DNA from: Roseiflexaceae bacterium UBA965
Lineage (GTDB): Bacteria; Chloroflexota; Chloroflexia; Chloroflexales; Roseiflexaceae
Reading direction: 5' to 3'
Length of the DNA: 6,561 bases
Assembly: GCA_002292925.1 (NCBI GenBank)
Contig: DBCF01000308.1
Span: 1,229 to 7,789, forward strand
In this document: one piece after another, positions 1 to 5,548 of the stretch
Layout of the letters: every line of letters begins with the position of its first letter
How positions within the stretch are numbered: position 1 is the first letter of the stretch
Translations under genes and position numbers: made by a program
Notes under the pieces: generated by a model
Databases searched by the model: none
Told to the model about the DNA's origin: nothing
The model's input: only the letters and a program-made list of their open reading frames with translations

Positions 1-133
1 CGGCATGGAATGACGCTAGAGGTGGGATTTTGGTGTAGGTATTGATTTAACGCAACAAAAACTGTTTTTAATACGTATCATAATTCATGCAAATATTGCC
101 ATGGTGTGAGATTGTTGCATCATGTAGCACCGT

Positions 134-138
134 AGGGG
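134..138 (+). promoter_or_regulatory. Ribosome binding site of the TerC gene
   Basis: AGGGG lies 4 nt before the ATG at 143. It is a short-spaced, moderately good Shine-Dalgarno match and supports that start. No convincing -35/-10 pair was found in bases 1-142: TTGATT at 42-47 has no well-spaced -10 partner. The leader also does not show the conserved core of the yybP-ykoY manganese riboswitch that precedes some TerC genes. Confidence 0.5.
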
Positions 139-142
139 AATT

Positions 143-1129
143 ATGGATACGACGTGGGTATGGATTGCATTTAATGTGTTTGTATTGGGTATGTTAGCAC
201 TTGATCTAGGGGTTTTTCATCGTACTGCGCATGCGGTATCGATGCGTGAAGCGGTGACCTGGAGTGTGGTATGGATCGGGTTGGCGCTGGTATTTAATGC
301 AGGGTTGTATTTTTATTGGGACACCATCATGCCGGAGAGTAGCTACACAAATAGCGAAGCGGCAATAGCGTTCTTGACCGGGTATTTAATCGAAAAATCA
401 CTAAGTGTCGACAACGTTTTTATTTTTGTGTTGTTGTTTAGCAGTTTTGCTGTACCTGCTCCCTATCAGCACCGCGTCTTGTTTTGGGGAGTATTGGGTG
501 CCTTGGTGATGCGTGGGTTGATGATTTTTGCGGGAGCAGCGCTGATTGCGCAATTCCACTGGGTGATTTGGATTTTCGGGGGCTTTTTGATTATCACCGG
601 CTTGCGCATGCTCAAGAGTGATGATCACGCCGTTGATCCTGCCAATCATGTGGTAGTGCAGTGGTTGCGCCGTATCATGCCGATGACCGAAGGCTATGTG
701 GGCCAAAAATTCACCGTTATCGAAAATGGTATTCGCAAGGCGACGCCATTATTGGCCGTGCTACTGGTGGTCGAATTTACTGATTTGATTTTTGCCGTAG
801 ATTCGATTCCGGCGATTTTTGCGGTAACCCTCGATCCGTTTATTGTCTATACATCTAATGTGTTTGCGATTTTGGGGTTGCGGGCCTTGTACTTTGTGTT
901 GGCTGGCGCAATGGGCAAATTTATCTATCTCAAACCAGCCTTAGCGTTTATTTTGACATTTGTCGGTGTCAAAATGATTTTGCCCGATGCGTCATTGGCG
1001 TTATTAGGTGAAAAAATCAAGCTGCCGGTGGAGGTTTCGTTGGGAGTCGTGTTGGCAACGTTAGTAATTGCCATCATTGCATCGTGGTGGCGTGGACGTC
1101 AGCAGGGAACGAGCACCCCAACCCACTAA
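143..1129 (+). CDS. TerC/Alx-family integral membrane protein (putative metal exporter)
   Basis: The 328-residue product is a polytopic inner-membrane protein of the TerC family. Family members named TerC, Alx and YkoY are linked to tellurite resistance, pH response and, in better-studied cases, manganese export. Seen in the sequence: an N-terminal helix with the family's 'LALDLGVFHR' motif (Asp21), a helix with 'EKSLSVDNVFIF' (Glu84, Asp90), the highly conserved 'VVEFTDLIFAVDSIPAIFAVT' stretch (Glu211, Asp214, Asp220), and 'YTSNVFAILGLRALYF' (residues 236-251). About eight or nine hydrophobic segments end in a short hydrophilic tail. These intramembrane acidic residues are the expected cation-binding positions of the family. 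Length is typical and the motifs are complete, so the gene looks intact. The ATG at 143 fits the family N-terminus and follows an AGGGG site. It appears monocistronic, converging on the sortase gene across paired hairpins. The family call is firm; the substrate is not determined. Confidence 0.95.
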   Translation: MDTTWVWIAFNVFVLGMLALDLGVFHRTAHAVSMREAVTWSVVWIGLALVFNAGLYFYWDTIMPESSYTNSEAAIAFLTGYLIEKSLSVDNVFIFVLLFSSFAVPAPYQHRVLFWGVLGALVMRGLMIFAGAALIAQFHWVIWIFGGFLIITGLRMLKSDDHAVDPANHVVVQWLRRIMPMTEGYVGQKFTVIENGIRKATPLLAVLLVVEFTDLIFAVDSIPAIFAVTLDPFIVYTSNVFAILGLRALYFVLAGAMGKFIYLKPALAFILTFVGVKMILPDASLALLGEKIKLPVEVSLGVVLATLVIAIIASWWRGRQQGTSTPTH

Positions 1130-1147
1130 ACAATAGTAATGAAAAGC

Positions 1148-1185
1148 GACAATCATGGTAGCGCATTAGCGCTACCATGATTGTC
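1148..1185 (+). terminator. Perfect 17-bp hairpin downstream of the TerC gene
   Basis: Arms 1148-1164 and 1169-1185 are perfect reverse complements around the 4-nt loop ATTA. The hairpin starts 18 nt after the TerC stop codon, so a role in ending or protecting that transcript is likely. The sequence after it (ATAATGTTGTG) is not a proper U-tract, so it is not a classical intrinsic terminator. It could act as a 3'-end stabiliser or as a terminator in a lineage less dependent on U-tracts. Confidence 0.6.
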
Positions 1186-1200
1186 ATAATGTTGTGTCAT

Positions 1201-1258
1201 CCCCAAAACACCCATCGCACCAGCAAATATATATGCCGGTGCGATGGGTGTTTTGGGG
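1201..1258 (-). terminator. Perfect 21-bp hairpin downstream of the sortase gene
   Basis: Arms 1201-1221 and 1238-1258 are perfect reverse complements, extended by one further pair (1200/1259). They enclose a 16-nt AT-rich loop that can add a GCA/TGC pairing. The hairpin begins 5 nt beyond the sortase stop codon on the minus strand. Neither strand carries an immediate U-tract, so termination is inferred from position and stem strength only. Together with the hairpin at 1148-1185, 15 nt away, it forms a double barrier between two convergent genes. Confidence 0.6.
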
Positions 1259-1263
1259 AGGGA

Positions 1264-2109
1264 TTAGTTTTTGGGTGGTTGTGGTACGGCGCGAATAATC
1301 AACCGTTGACTAAAACGATCAACCCCTGTGGGTGGCCAGCAGGTAATCAAGGTGAGTATTTCGCTCGAGGTGTTGTCGATATAGCTGAGGTTGGCAATTT
1401 GCTCACTCGGGCTGGCGTATTGTTCATCGACAAGGATTTGGCGTTGTACTACATAGGTGAAAATCTGTGCGCCACTCATGAGCATGATTTGATCGTTGGG
1501 ACGGAGTTGATCGAGATTGCGAAATACTTTGCCATACCCACCTACATGGCCACTCAACACAATATTATTTGGTTGTCCGGGATTTGCTGAAGTAAAGTGA
1601 TGCCCGACGGCGTATTGGGCCACTTGCCAGACCAAACTTGATTGCCCATTGCTGTCACTAATCGTATCCCAGCCTACTTCGACAACTGCACTATCGAGTT
1701 TAATTGCGGGAATGACAATATGTGTAATTGCTTGGCTCTGAATTGTCGCCGTGATTTGTGGGATTGATACGGTAGTGGGCGTAGCGATTTTTTCTGTGTG
1801 AGGGGATGGGAGTGGTGATGGCAGCGGCGGTGTATTGGGAATGGGCGTGGGAATTTGCATTACAGTGATGGGTGGGGTCAGGTATTCATGTACTTTGATT
1901 ATGGTGGCTTGGAGCCCGAGATAGAGGGTAGCGACTGTCGCCACCACGATGACCGGTGTGATGATAATGCGTGTGATTTGTTGCATGCGTCGTCGTTGTG
2001 GGAGCTGGGCGTCATGCCAAATCCGTGCGCGGCGGTGACTGCGGGTCAACCGAAGCTGTTGTTGGATGTGGAGCCATGTTTTTGGTTTCGTGGGATTTTT
2101 TTTGGTCAT
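1264..2109 (-). CDS. Membrane-anchored sortase (transpeptidase)
   Basis: Sortases cleave a C-terminal sorting signal on secreted proteins and join the new C-terminus to the cell surface. From the ATG at 2109 the product has 281 residues. Residues 1-44 are a basic cytoplasmic segment, and about 45-67 form one membrane helix ('ITRIIITPVIVVATVATLYLGLQ', a type II signal-anchor). A Pro-rich linker covers about 87-104, and the catalytic domain runs from about 130. The catalytic triad is visible: His188 in 'LSGHVGG', Cys257 in 'TLITCWPP' and Arg269 in 'SQRLIIRA'. The frame stays open upstream to a TTG at 2217, but that start would overlap the preceding gene by 91 bp. The ATG at 2109 lies 17 nt after that gene's stop, which suggests translational coupling, although no good Shine-Dalgarno site precedes it. 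The neighbour upstream encodes an LPSTG protein, its likely substrate. The motifs resemble class D/E-type sortases more than SrtA or SrtB, but the class is not settled. Confidence 0.93.
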   Translation of the reverse strand: MTKKNPTKPKTWLHIQQQLRLTRSHRRARIWHDAQLPQRRRMQQITRIIITPVIVVATVATLYLGLQATIIKVHEYLTPPITVMQIPTPIPNTPPLPSPLPSPHTEKIATPTTVSIPQITATIQSQAITHIVIPAIKLDSAVVEVGWDTISDSNGQSSLVWQVAQYAVGHHFTSANPGQPNNIVLSGHVGGYGKVFRNLDQLRPNDQIMLMSGAQIFTYVVQRQILVDEQYASPSEQIANLSYIDNTSSEILTLITCWPPTGVDRFSQRLIIRAVPQPPKN

Positions 2110-2126
2110 GCGTATATCATTATTGG

Positions 2127-2543
2127 CTACTTGAGTAGGCGTGTGCTTTGCCAATAGAGTCCGATACTCAAGAGCAGACAAATCCCTATCAATACAATAA
2201 CTGGCGTATTGCTCCAAATATCACTACTTTCAGTGTTCCCCGTTGATGGCAATCGTATCGGTTTAATTGTGGGGGATTGCGGTGTTGCGATAACGTTGAT
2301 GACGATAGTTGCTGGTAGAACGATTGCTGTAACAGCTAGTTGATTGGCGATTACGGTTTGCGTTGCTTGTACGCTTTGCAAATCAATCACAGGGTTATTC
2401 GTTACGGGAGTGTATGTCTGCGCAATAATTGGCGTGGTGACGACCGTCGCGGTGTCTCCAAACAACCGTGGCTGTTGGATGTAGATTCCCACCATCAAAA
2501 TGATACAAATACTCAAGAGCAATACTACTAATATTGTACGCAT
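2127..2543 (-). CDS. Small LPSTG-anchored surface protein, likely substrate of the adjacent sortase
   Basis: This is a short secreted protein of 138 residues with a complete cell-wall sorting signal. Residues 2-22 are a hydrophobic signal or anchor segment ('RTILVVLLLSICIILMVGIY'). The middle (about 30-95) is rich in Thr, Val, Ile and Ala without a recognisable domain. Residues 98-102 are LPSTG (bases 2238-2252). A polar spacer, a hydrophobic helix (about 113-131) and the tail 'QSTRLLK' follow, which is the canonical order of a sortase substrate. I chose the ATG at 2543 because GAGG lies 6 nt before it. Starts at 2558 and 2555 (143 and 142 residues) are possible but have no Shine-Dalgarno match. 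The sortase gene begins 17 nt downstream on the same strand, so the two are probably co-transcribed. No cleavage site is obvious after the N-terminal segment, so the protein may stay membrane-tethered until sorted. Its function beyond surface display is unknown. The mature extracellular part would be only about 75 residues. Confidence 0.85.
   Translation of the reverse strand: MRTILVVLLLSICIILMVGIYIQQPRLFGDTATVVTTPIIAQTYTPVTNNPVIDLQSVQATQTVIANQLAVTAIVLPATIVINVIATPQSPTIKPIRLPSTGNTESSDIWSNTPVIVLIGICLLLSIGLYWQSTRLLK
2238..2252 (-). other. LPSTG sortase-recognition pentapeptide
   Basis: The minus strand reads TTG CCA TCA ACG GGG, which encodes L-P-S-T-G. It sits 41 residues from the C-terminus and is followed by a hydrophobic helix and a basic tail. 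By established sortase chemistry, cleavage would fall between Thr and Gly. Confidence 0.88.
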
Positions 2544-2549
2544 ACGTAA

Positions 2550-2553
2550 CCTC
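2550..2553 (-). promoter_or_regulatory. Ribosome binding site that decides the LPSTG gene start
   Basis: GAGG on the minus strand (bases 2553-2550) is 6 nt upstream of the ATG at 2543, a standard spacing. The sequence before the more upstream ATGs at 2558 and 2555 (CTAGACGTATAGA) has no purine-rich site. This favours the shorter product. Confidence 0.5.
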
Positions 2554-2559
2554 ATCATT

Positions 2560-2576
2560 CTATACGTCTAGTATAG
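2560..2576. repeat. Inverted repeat upstream of the LPSTG gene (possible operator)
   Basis: CTATAC (2560-2565) and GTATAG (2571-2576) form a 6-bp inverted repeat around GTCTA, just before the LPSTG gene. On the minus strand TATACT within it could serve as a -10, but no good -35 partner was found. A related TTATAC...GTATAA repeat overlaps the promoter of the VIT/VWA gene. The rest of the AT-rich gap (2577-2731) holds nothing else I could assign. Confidence 0.3.
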
Positions 2577-2731
2577 GTGGTAAGGCCTAAAAAAAGAGAT
2601 ATTTTTATTACAAATTGAAAACGTTTAACATAACCCACTATACACTGAGCTATTGTATTTTTTTTTAATGATTATATGAAAGATAGAGAATCGCCGTACA
2701 GACCAAGTTTGTGATATAGGCGCATAGACAA

Positions 2732-3196
2732 TTATGGTGTGCCACGAGTGATGCGGGGGGTAGAAGTCGCGGATTGTGTGCGTGAGCGTGATGGCGTGAC
2801 GCTATTAGTGGGCGTACGGCTGGGTGATGCCGTCCAGGTGCGGGTAAGGGTACGTGATGCGGTTCTCGTACGTGTCAGCGAGTGGGTCTGGGTGGCGGTC
2901 GTTGTGCGGGTGGGGGTACGTGATGGCGTGAGGGTCATTGCCGCCACATAGGCATTTGAGGCGAGGCGAGGCATGGTAAGCGGGTCGCCGAGTAAGGTAT
3001 AGGCCGAAATAATGTTTTCACAGCAATTGGAGCTGGCTGCAAGGTATACCATACCGGTAAATGTGGCGGTACCAATCGTATGGATGGGTTGTTGATCGTC
3101 GCGCAAGACGCGATAAAACTGTTAAAAAAGCAGATTATGCCCGGTGGCAAGTTTCATCCCGGCTGCCCCCCACGTGGCAATTGCCCACCACGACAT
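2732..3196 (-). pseudogene. Degraded 3' end of a C25 (gingipain-type) peptidase gene with Thr-rich tail
   Basis: Reading the minus strand in one frame from about 3196, the product passes 'AIATWGAAGMKLATGHNLLF', a TAA stop (3124-3122), then 'QFYRVLRDD...TIGTATFTGMVYLAA...YTLLGDPLT' and a tail of about 70 residues. 'ATWG..G...GH.LL' followed by 'LLGDP' is the pattern at the end of the C25 peptidase domain, whose members are secreted cysteine proteases. The catalytic His-Cys region would lie upstream and is absent here. The tail is about one-third Thr, with Ser, Arg and Pro ('TPSRTPTRTTTATQT'), like stalks of Chloroflexota exoproteins. The tail ends at a TAA (2734-2732) with no LPXTG or anchor. 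The longest intact stretch after the internal stop begins only at a TTG (3106) with no ribosome site. A second lesion near 3184-3192 is suggested because the adjacent frame reads 'CRGG', which would join to 'AIATWG'. The 5' boundary is uncertain. I infer a non-functional remnant, and I recognise the family by motif only. Confidence 0.62.
2745..2935 (-). repeat. Low-complexity, imperfectly repeated DNA encoding the Thr/Ser/Arg-rich tail
   Basis: The plus strand is dominated by GTG/CGT/GGG-type words, and the 12-mer GGGTACGTGATG occurs twice, 67 bp apart (2848-2859 and 2915-2926). On the minus strand this encodes alternating 'T-R-T' and 'T-P-S-R-T' units. Such repeats tend to expand and contract by slippage. 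The open frame on the opposite strand is a by-product of this composition. Confidence 0.55.
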
Positions 3197-3248
3197 TGTG
3201 TAAATCTCGCGCGTTGCTACTCCACCCAAAACGAAAATAAACTGCCTA

Positions 3249-3276
3249 TTTACATTTATACGTTATAGTGTATAAT
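3249..3276 (+). promoter_or_regulatory. Sigma70-type promoter of the VIT/VWA gene
   Basis: TTTACA (3249-3254) and a consensus TATAAT (3271-3276) are separated by 16 bp. This predicts a transcript start near 3283 and a leader of about 28 nt. The inverted repeat TTATAC (3256-3261) / GTATAA (3270-3275) overlaps the spacer and the -10, so a repressor bound there would block the promoter. It is the best promoter in the window. Confidence 0.7.
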
Positions 3277-3298
3277 CAAGGTCGGTGAACAAAAAAAT

Positions 3299-3304
3299 AG
3301 GAGG
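3299..3304 (+). promoter_or_regulatory. Perfect ribosome binding site of the VIT/VWA gene
   Basis: AGGAGG lies 6 nt before the ATG at 3311, a full anti-Shine-Dalgarno match at ideal spacing. It fixes the start and implies efficient translation. Confidence 0.85.
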
Positions 3305-3310
3305 TTTCAA

Positions 3311-5548
3311 ATGTCGGAAGCACAGTTACAAACCAAAAATGGCGTGGTTATTCCGTTACTCGGGGTAGACGCAGTGGGCTCGATGGTCGGGTTATTTTTG
3401 CGGATGACGATTCAGCAACGGTATCACAACAACACGCACGACCCATTAGAAGTCATGTACACCTTCCCCTTGCCAGCGGCGGCAGTATTGCTCCAAGCCG
3501 AGATACACGTGCGGGGTGTGGTCTATCAATCACAGGTACATGCCAAACCCAAGGCCAGCAAAAAATACACCGAGGCAGTTGCAGCCGGCGATACGGCAAT
3601 TTTGGTGGCGCAGGTTGATGACCTCTACTCCATCCAAATCGGCAACGTGCCTGCAGGCGAAGCAGTTTCTATCCACATCACCTACGGCGAAATGCTAGTA
3701 CCAAATGACGGGGTGGTGCGGGTGAGTTTGCCCACCACGATTGCCCCACGCTATGGTACGCCACCGGTAACGATGCGTCCCGAGCAAGTGCCGTTCAGCG
3801 ATTTGTTTGTGCGCTATCCATTTACCTACCAATTGACGGTATGGGGGCGAGCTGCCAGTACACTCGAAGTGCCAAGTCATATCGCCACCATTGCCAGTGA
3901 TGAAACCGTCACGACCATTGTGATTGATGGGGTGAGCATGGATCGGGATGTGGTGGTGTTGGCGCAAGGCTATCAAGGATATTGTGGCAGTCTGACCGCT
4001 AGTCATGCCCGCCAACAGTGGTTGGCCAACTACGTGACGATTCCCCCCACGACAACAGCACCGGTAGCCAAGCCCATGCATGTCAAATTGTTGATTGACT
4101 GCTCGGGATCGATGAGTGGTACATCAATCACCCAAGCCCGCCAAGCGGTGGTACGGTTGTTGCAGTTGCTCAGCGATGGTGACTCGATTGCAGTTACCCG
4201 CTTTGGCAGTGAGGTCCAAGATGTCACCGCAGGCTTGATGAAGGTCGGCGCTGTGGTGCGCAAACAGATGAATGCGTGGATCAAAACCGTTAATTCTGAC
4301 CTCGGTGGCACTGAGACGGTAGCAGCTGTCGAGTATGTCCTCAATATGCCGACCAATGGAACTGACTGTGACGTGATTTTGATTACCGATGGAGAGACAT
4401 ACGAAGTCGATAGTGTGGCACAGCGCGCCCTCAATGCAGGGCACCGGATTTATCCGTTGGTGATTGGCTTTGCCCCTGCCGATGGTCAGCTCCAAAAATT
4501 GGCCCAAATTACGGGTGGTTTTTGTGAGGTAGTGACCCCCAATGAGCGCATCGAGGATGCTATGGCACGGATTGTACGGCGCATCAAGGCTGACGCGGTG
4601 CTTGATGTGGCCATCGAATATGGCGAAGGCGTGGTAGCGTGGAAGCAAGGCCGGCGCCTGCAATACGTCGGTGATACGGCGTTGTTGACGGCGGTGCTCG
4701 ACCGTGCCGTCACCCCACAGTTGCGGGTCGGTACGCTACAAACATCCATTCCCACCACGACGGTGCCCGATGCCCTCACGGCTGATTTTGTGCGCACGAT
4801 TGCTGCCCAACACTTGGCCGATTTGGTGGGTGATGCCCAACAAGCGTGGGCCGAGCAACATCAGCTTTTGTCGGAGCAGACGGCAGTCGTCGCAGTGGCG
4901 ACCCACGCCAGCGATGCCAAAGTGATTGGCACGGCGGTCAAGTCGGTCGTGGCCCAAGAACTAGCCTATGATTGGCATGGCAGTGCGGGGGTGCTCAAAG
5001 AACAAGTGATGTACATGCCACAGATAATGCATGCCAGCTTTGCAGGCAGTGTGCGCCGTTCGAGTAGTCCATCGGTGCGCGTGAGTAGTCCCCGTCCGAG
5101 TAGTCCACCGGTGCGCATGAGTAGTGCGGCACCTGCTGACTCAACCTTGGCATCACAATCACCACGCCAGAGTCGGGCAAATCGGGTGATGTCGAGTCCT
5201 CCAGCACGTGTGCCACTGCCTCGCGGGTTTTCTATGGGTGATGACTACGAGACCGAAGCGCTGGCGGTTGATATGAACCGTTACGTGGCCGCAGTGACCA
5301 ACGCGTTGGCACAGGTTAATCGTGACATTCGCACTTTGACCTTGGCGCATTTGTTGGCGGCAGGGTTGCCCGCCGACATCATCGAGGCTTGTCAGGCGAT
5401 TACCGGTTATAGCGAGTCCCAAATCGTACAAGCCTTGGTGGCAATCATCCTAGGTGACGACGAGGCTGCCCGCTACCAAGGTGCCGCAAAGGACATTCCG
5501 GTGGCGTTGCGTGGCGGCATCACGATTGTCTTGCAGACCGCAGATTAA
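3311..5548 (+). CDS. VIT and VWA domain-containing protein
   Basis: The product has 745 residues. An N-terminal VIT (vault/inter-alpha-trypsin) domain spans about 1-130, including 'YTFPLPAAAVLLQAEIHVRG' and 'KASKKYTEAVAAGDTAILVAQ...YSIQIGNVPAGEAVSIHITY'. A linker follows, then a VWA domain at about 256-425. The VWA metal-ion site (MIDAS) is complete: D263-x-S265-x-S267 ('DCSGSMSG'), Thr334 ('GGTET') and Asp360 ('LITDGE'). Residues 519-530 ('LLSEQTAVVAVA') match the segment that usually ends the conserved core of bacterial VIT-VWA proteins. A Ser/Pro/Arg-rich disordered linker (about 582-637) contains a duplicated 12-residue unit. The last 100 residues are a compact, partly helical region I do not recognise. 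No signal peptide or membrane helix is visible, so a cytoplasmic location is inferred. VWA domains with a MIDAS mediate metal-dependent protein binding; the partner is unknown here. A strong promoter and AGGAGG precede it, and it stands alone, its stop overlapping the convergent kinase gene. Confidence 0.93.
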   Translation: MSEAQLQTKNGVVIPLLGVDAVGSMVGLFLRMTIQQRYHNNTHDPLEVMYTFPLPAAAVLLQAEIHVRGVVYQSQVHAKPKASKKYTEAVAAGDTAILVAQVDDLYSIQIGNVPAGEAVSIHITYGEMLVPNDGVVRVSLPTTIAPRYGTPPVTMRPEQVPFSDLFVRYPFTYQLTVWGRAASTLEVPSHIATIASDETVTTIVIDGVSMDRDVVVLAQGYQGYCGSLTASHARQQWLANYVTIPPTTTAPVAKPMHVKLLIDCSGSMSGTSITQARQAVVRLLQLLSDGDSIAVTRFGSEVQDVTAGLMKVGAVVRKQMNAWIKTVNSDLGGTETVAAVEYVLNMPTNGTDCDVILITDGETYEVDSVAQRALNAGHRIYPLVIGFAPADGQLQKLAQITGGFCEVVTPNERIEDAMARIVRRIKADAVLDVAIEYGEGVVAWKQGRRLQYVGDTALLTAVLDRAVTPQLRVGTLQTSIPTTTVPDALTADFVRTIAAQHLADLVGDAQQAWAEQHQLLSEQTAVVAVATHASDAKVIGTAVKSVVAQELAYDWHGSAGVLKEQVMYMPQIMHASFAGSVRRSSSPSVRVSSPRPSSPPVRMSSAAPADSTLASQSPRQSRANRVMSSPPARVPLPRGFSMGDDYETEALAVDMNRYVAAVTNALAQVNRDIRTLTLAHLLAAGLPADIIEACQAITGYSESQIVQALVAIILGDDEAARYQGAAKDIPVALRGGITIVLQTAD
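5061..5132 (+). repeat. Tandem duplication of a 36-nt unit inside the VIT/VWA gene
   Basis: Units 5061-5096 and 5097-5132 match at 27 of their first 29 bases, then diverge. Each encodes a 12-residue block around 'SSP.VR.SSP'. The period is a multiple of three, so the frame is kept. The block lies in the Ser/Pro-rich linker between the conserved core and the C-terminal region. Confidence 0.8.

Noticed and set aside
57..120. Leader palindromes before the TerC gene (AAAAAC-T-GTTTTT at 57-69; ATGCAA 87-92 with TTGCAT 115-120)
   Set aside because: Both are short and do not resemble a known riboswitch, including yybP-ykoY. Chance is a sufficient explanation.
1177..2157. Plus-strand open frames opposite the sortase (1177-1590, 1855-2157)
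   Set aside because: They mirror a gene with clear catalytic motifs, lack ribosome sites, and the first starts inside a hairpin.
2110..2217. Longer sortase starting at TTG 2217
   Set aside because: It would overlap the LPSTG gene by 91 bp and add residues with no family-like features. The ATG at 2109 fits the gene spacing.
2640..2666. Short stem ATACA/TGTAT followed by nine T, resembling a plus-strand terminator
   Set aside because: The stem is only 5 bp and AT-rich, and no plus-strand gene lies upstream that needs it.
2739..2951. Plus-strand Val/Arg-rich open frame
   Set aside because: It is the complement of the Thr-rich repeat tail; its composition comes from the repeat and it has no start signals.
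3695..5431. Several minus-strand open frames within the VIT/VWA gene
   Set aside because: Their sequences look like antisense translations, without hydrophobic pattern, motif or ribosome site, while the plus-strand gene is fully supported.
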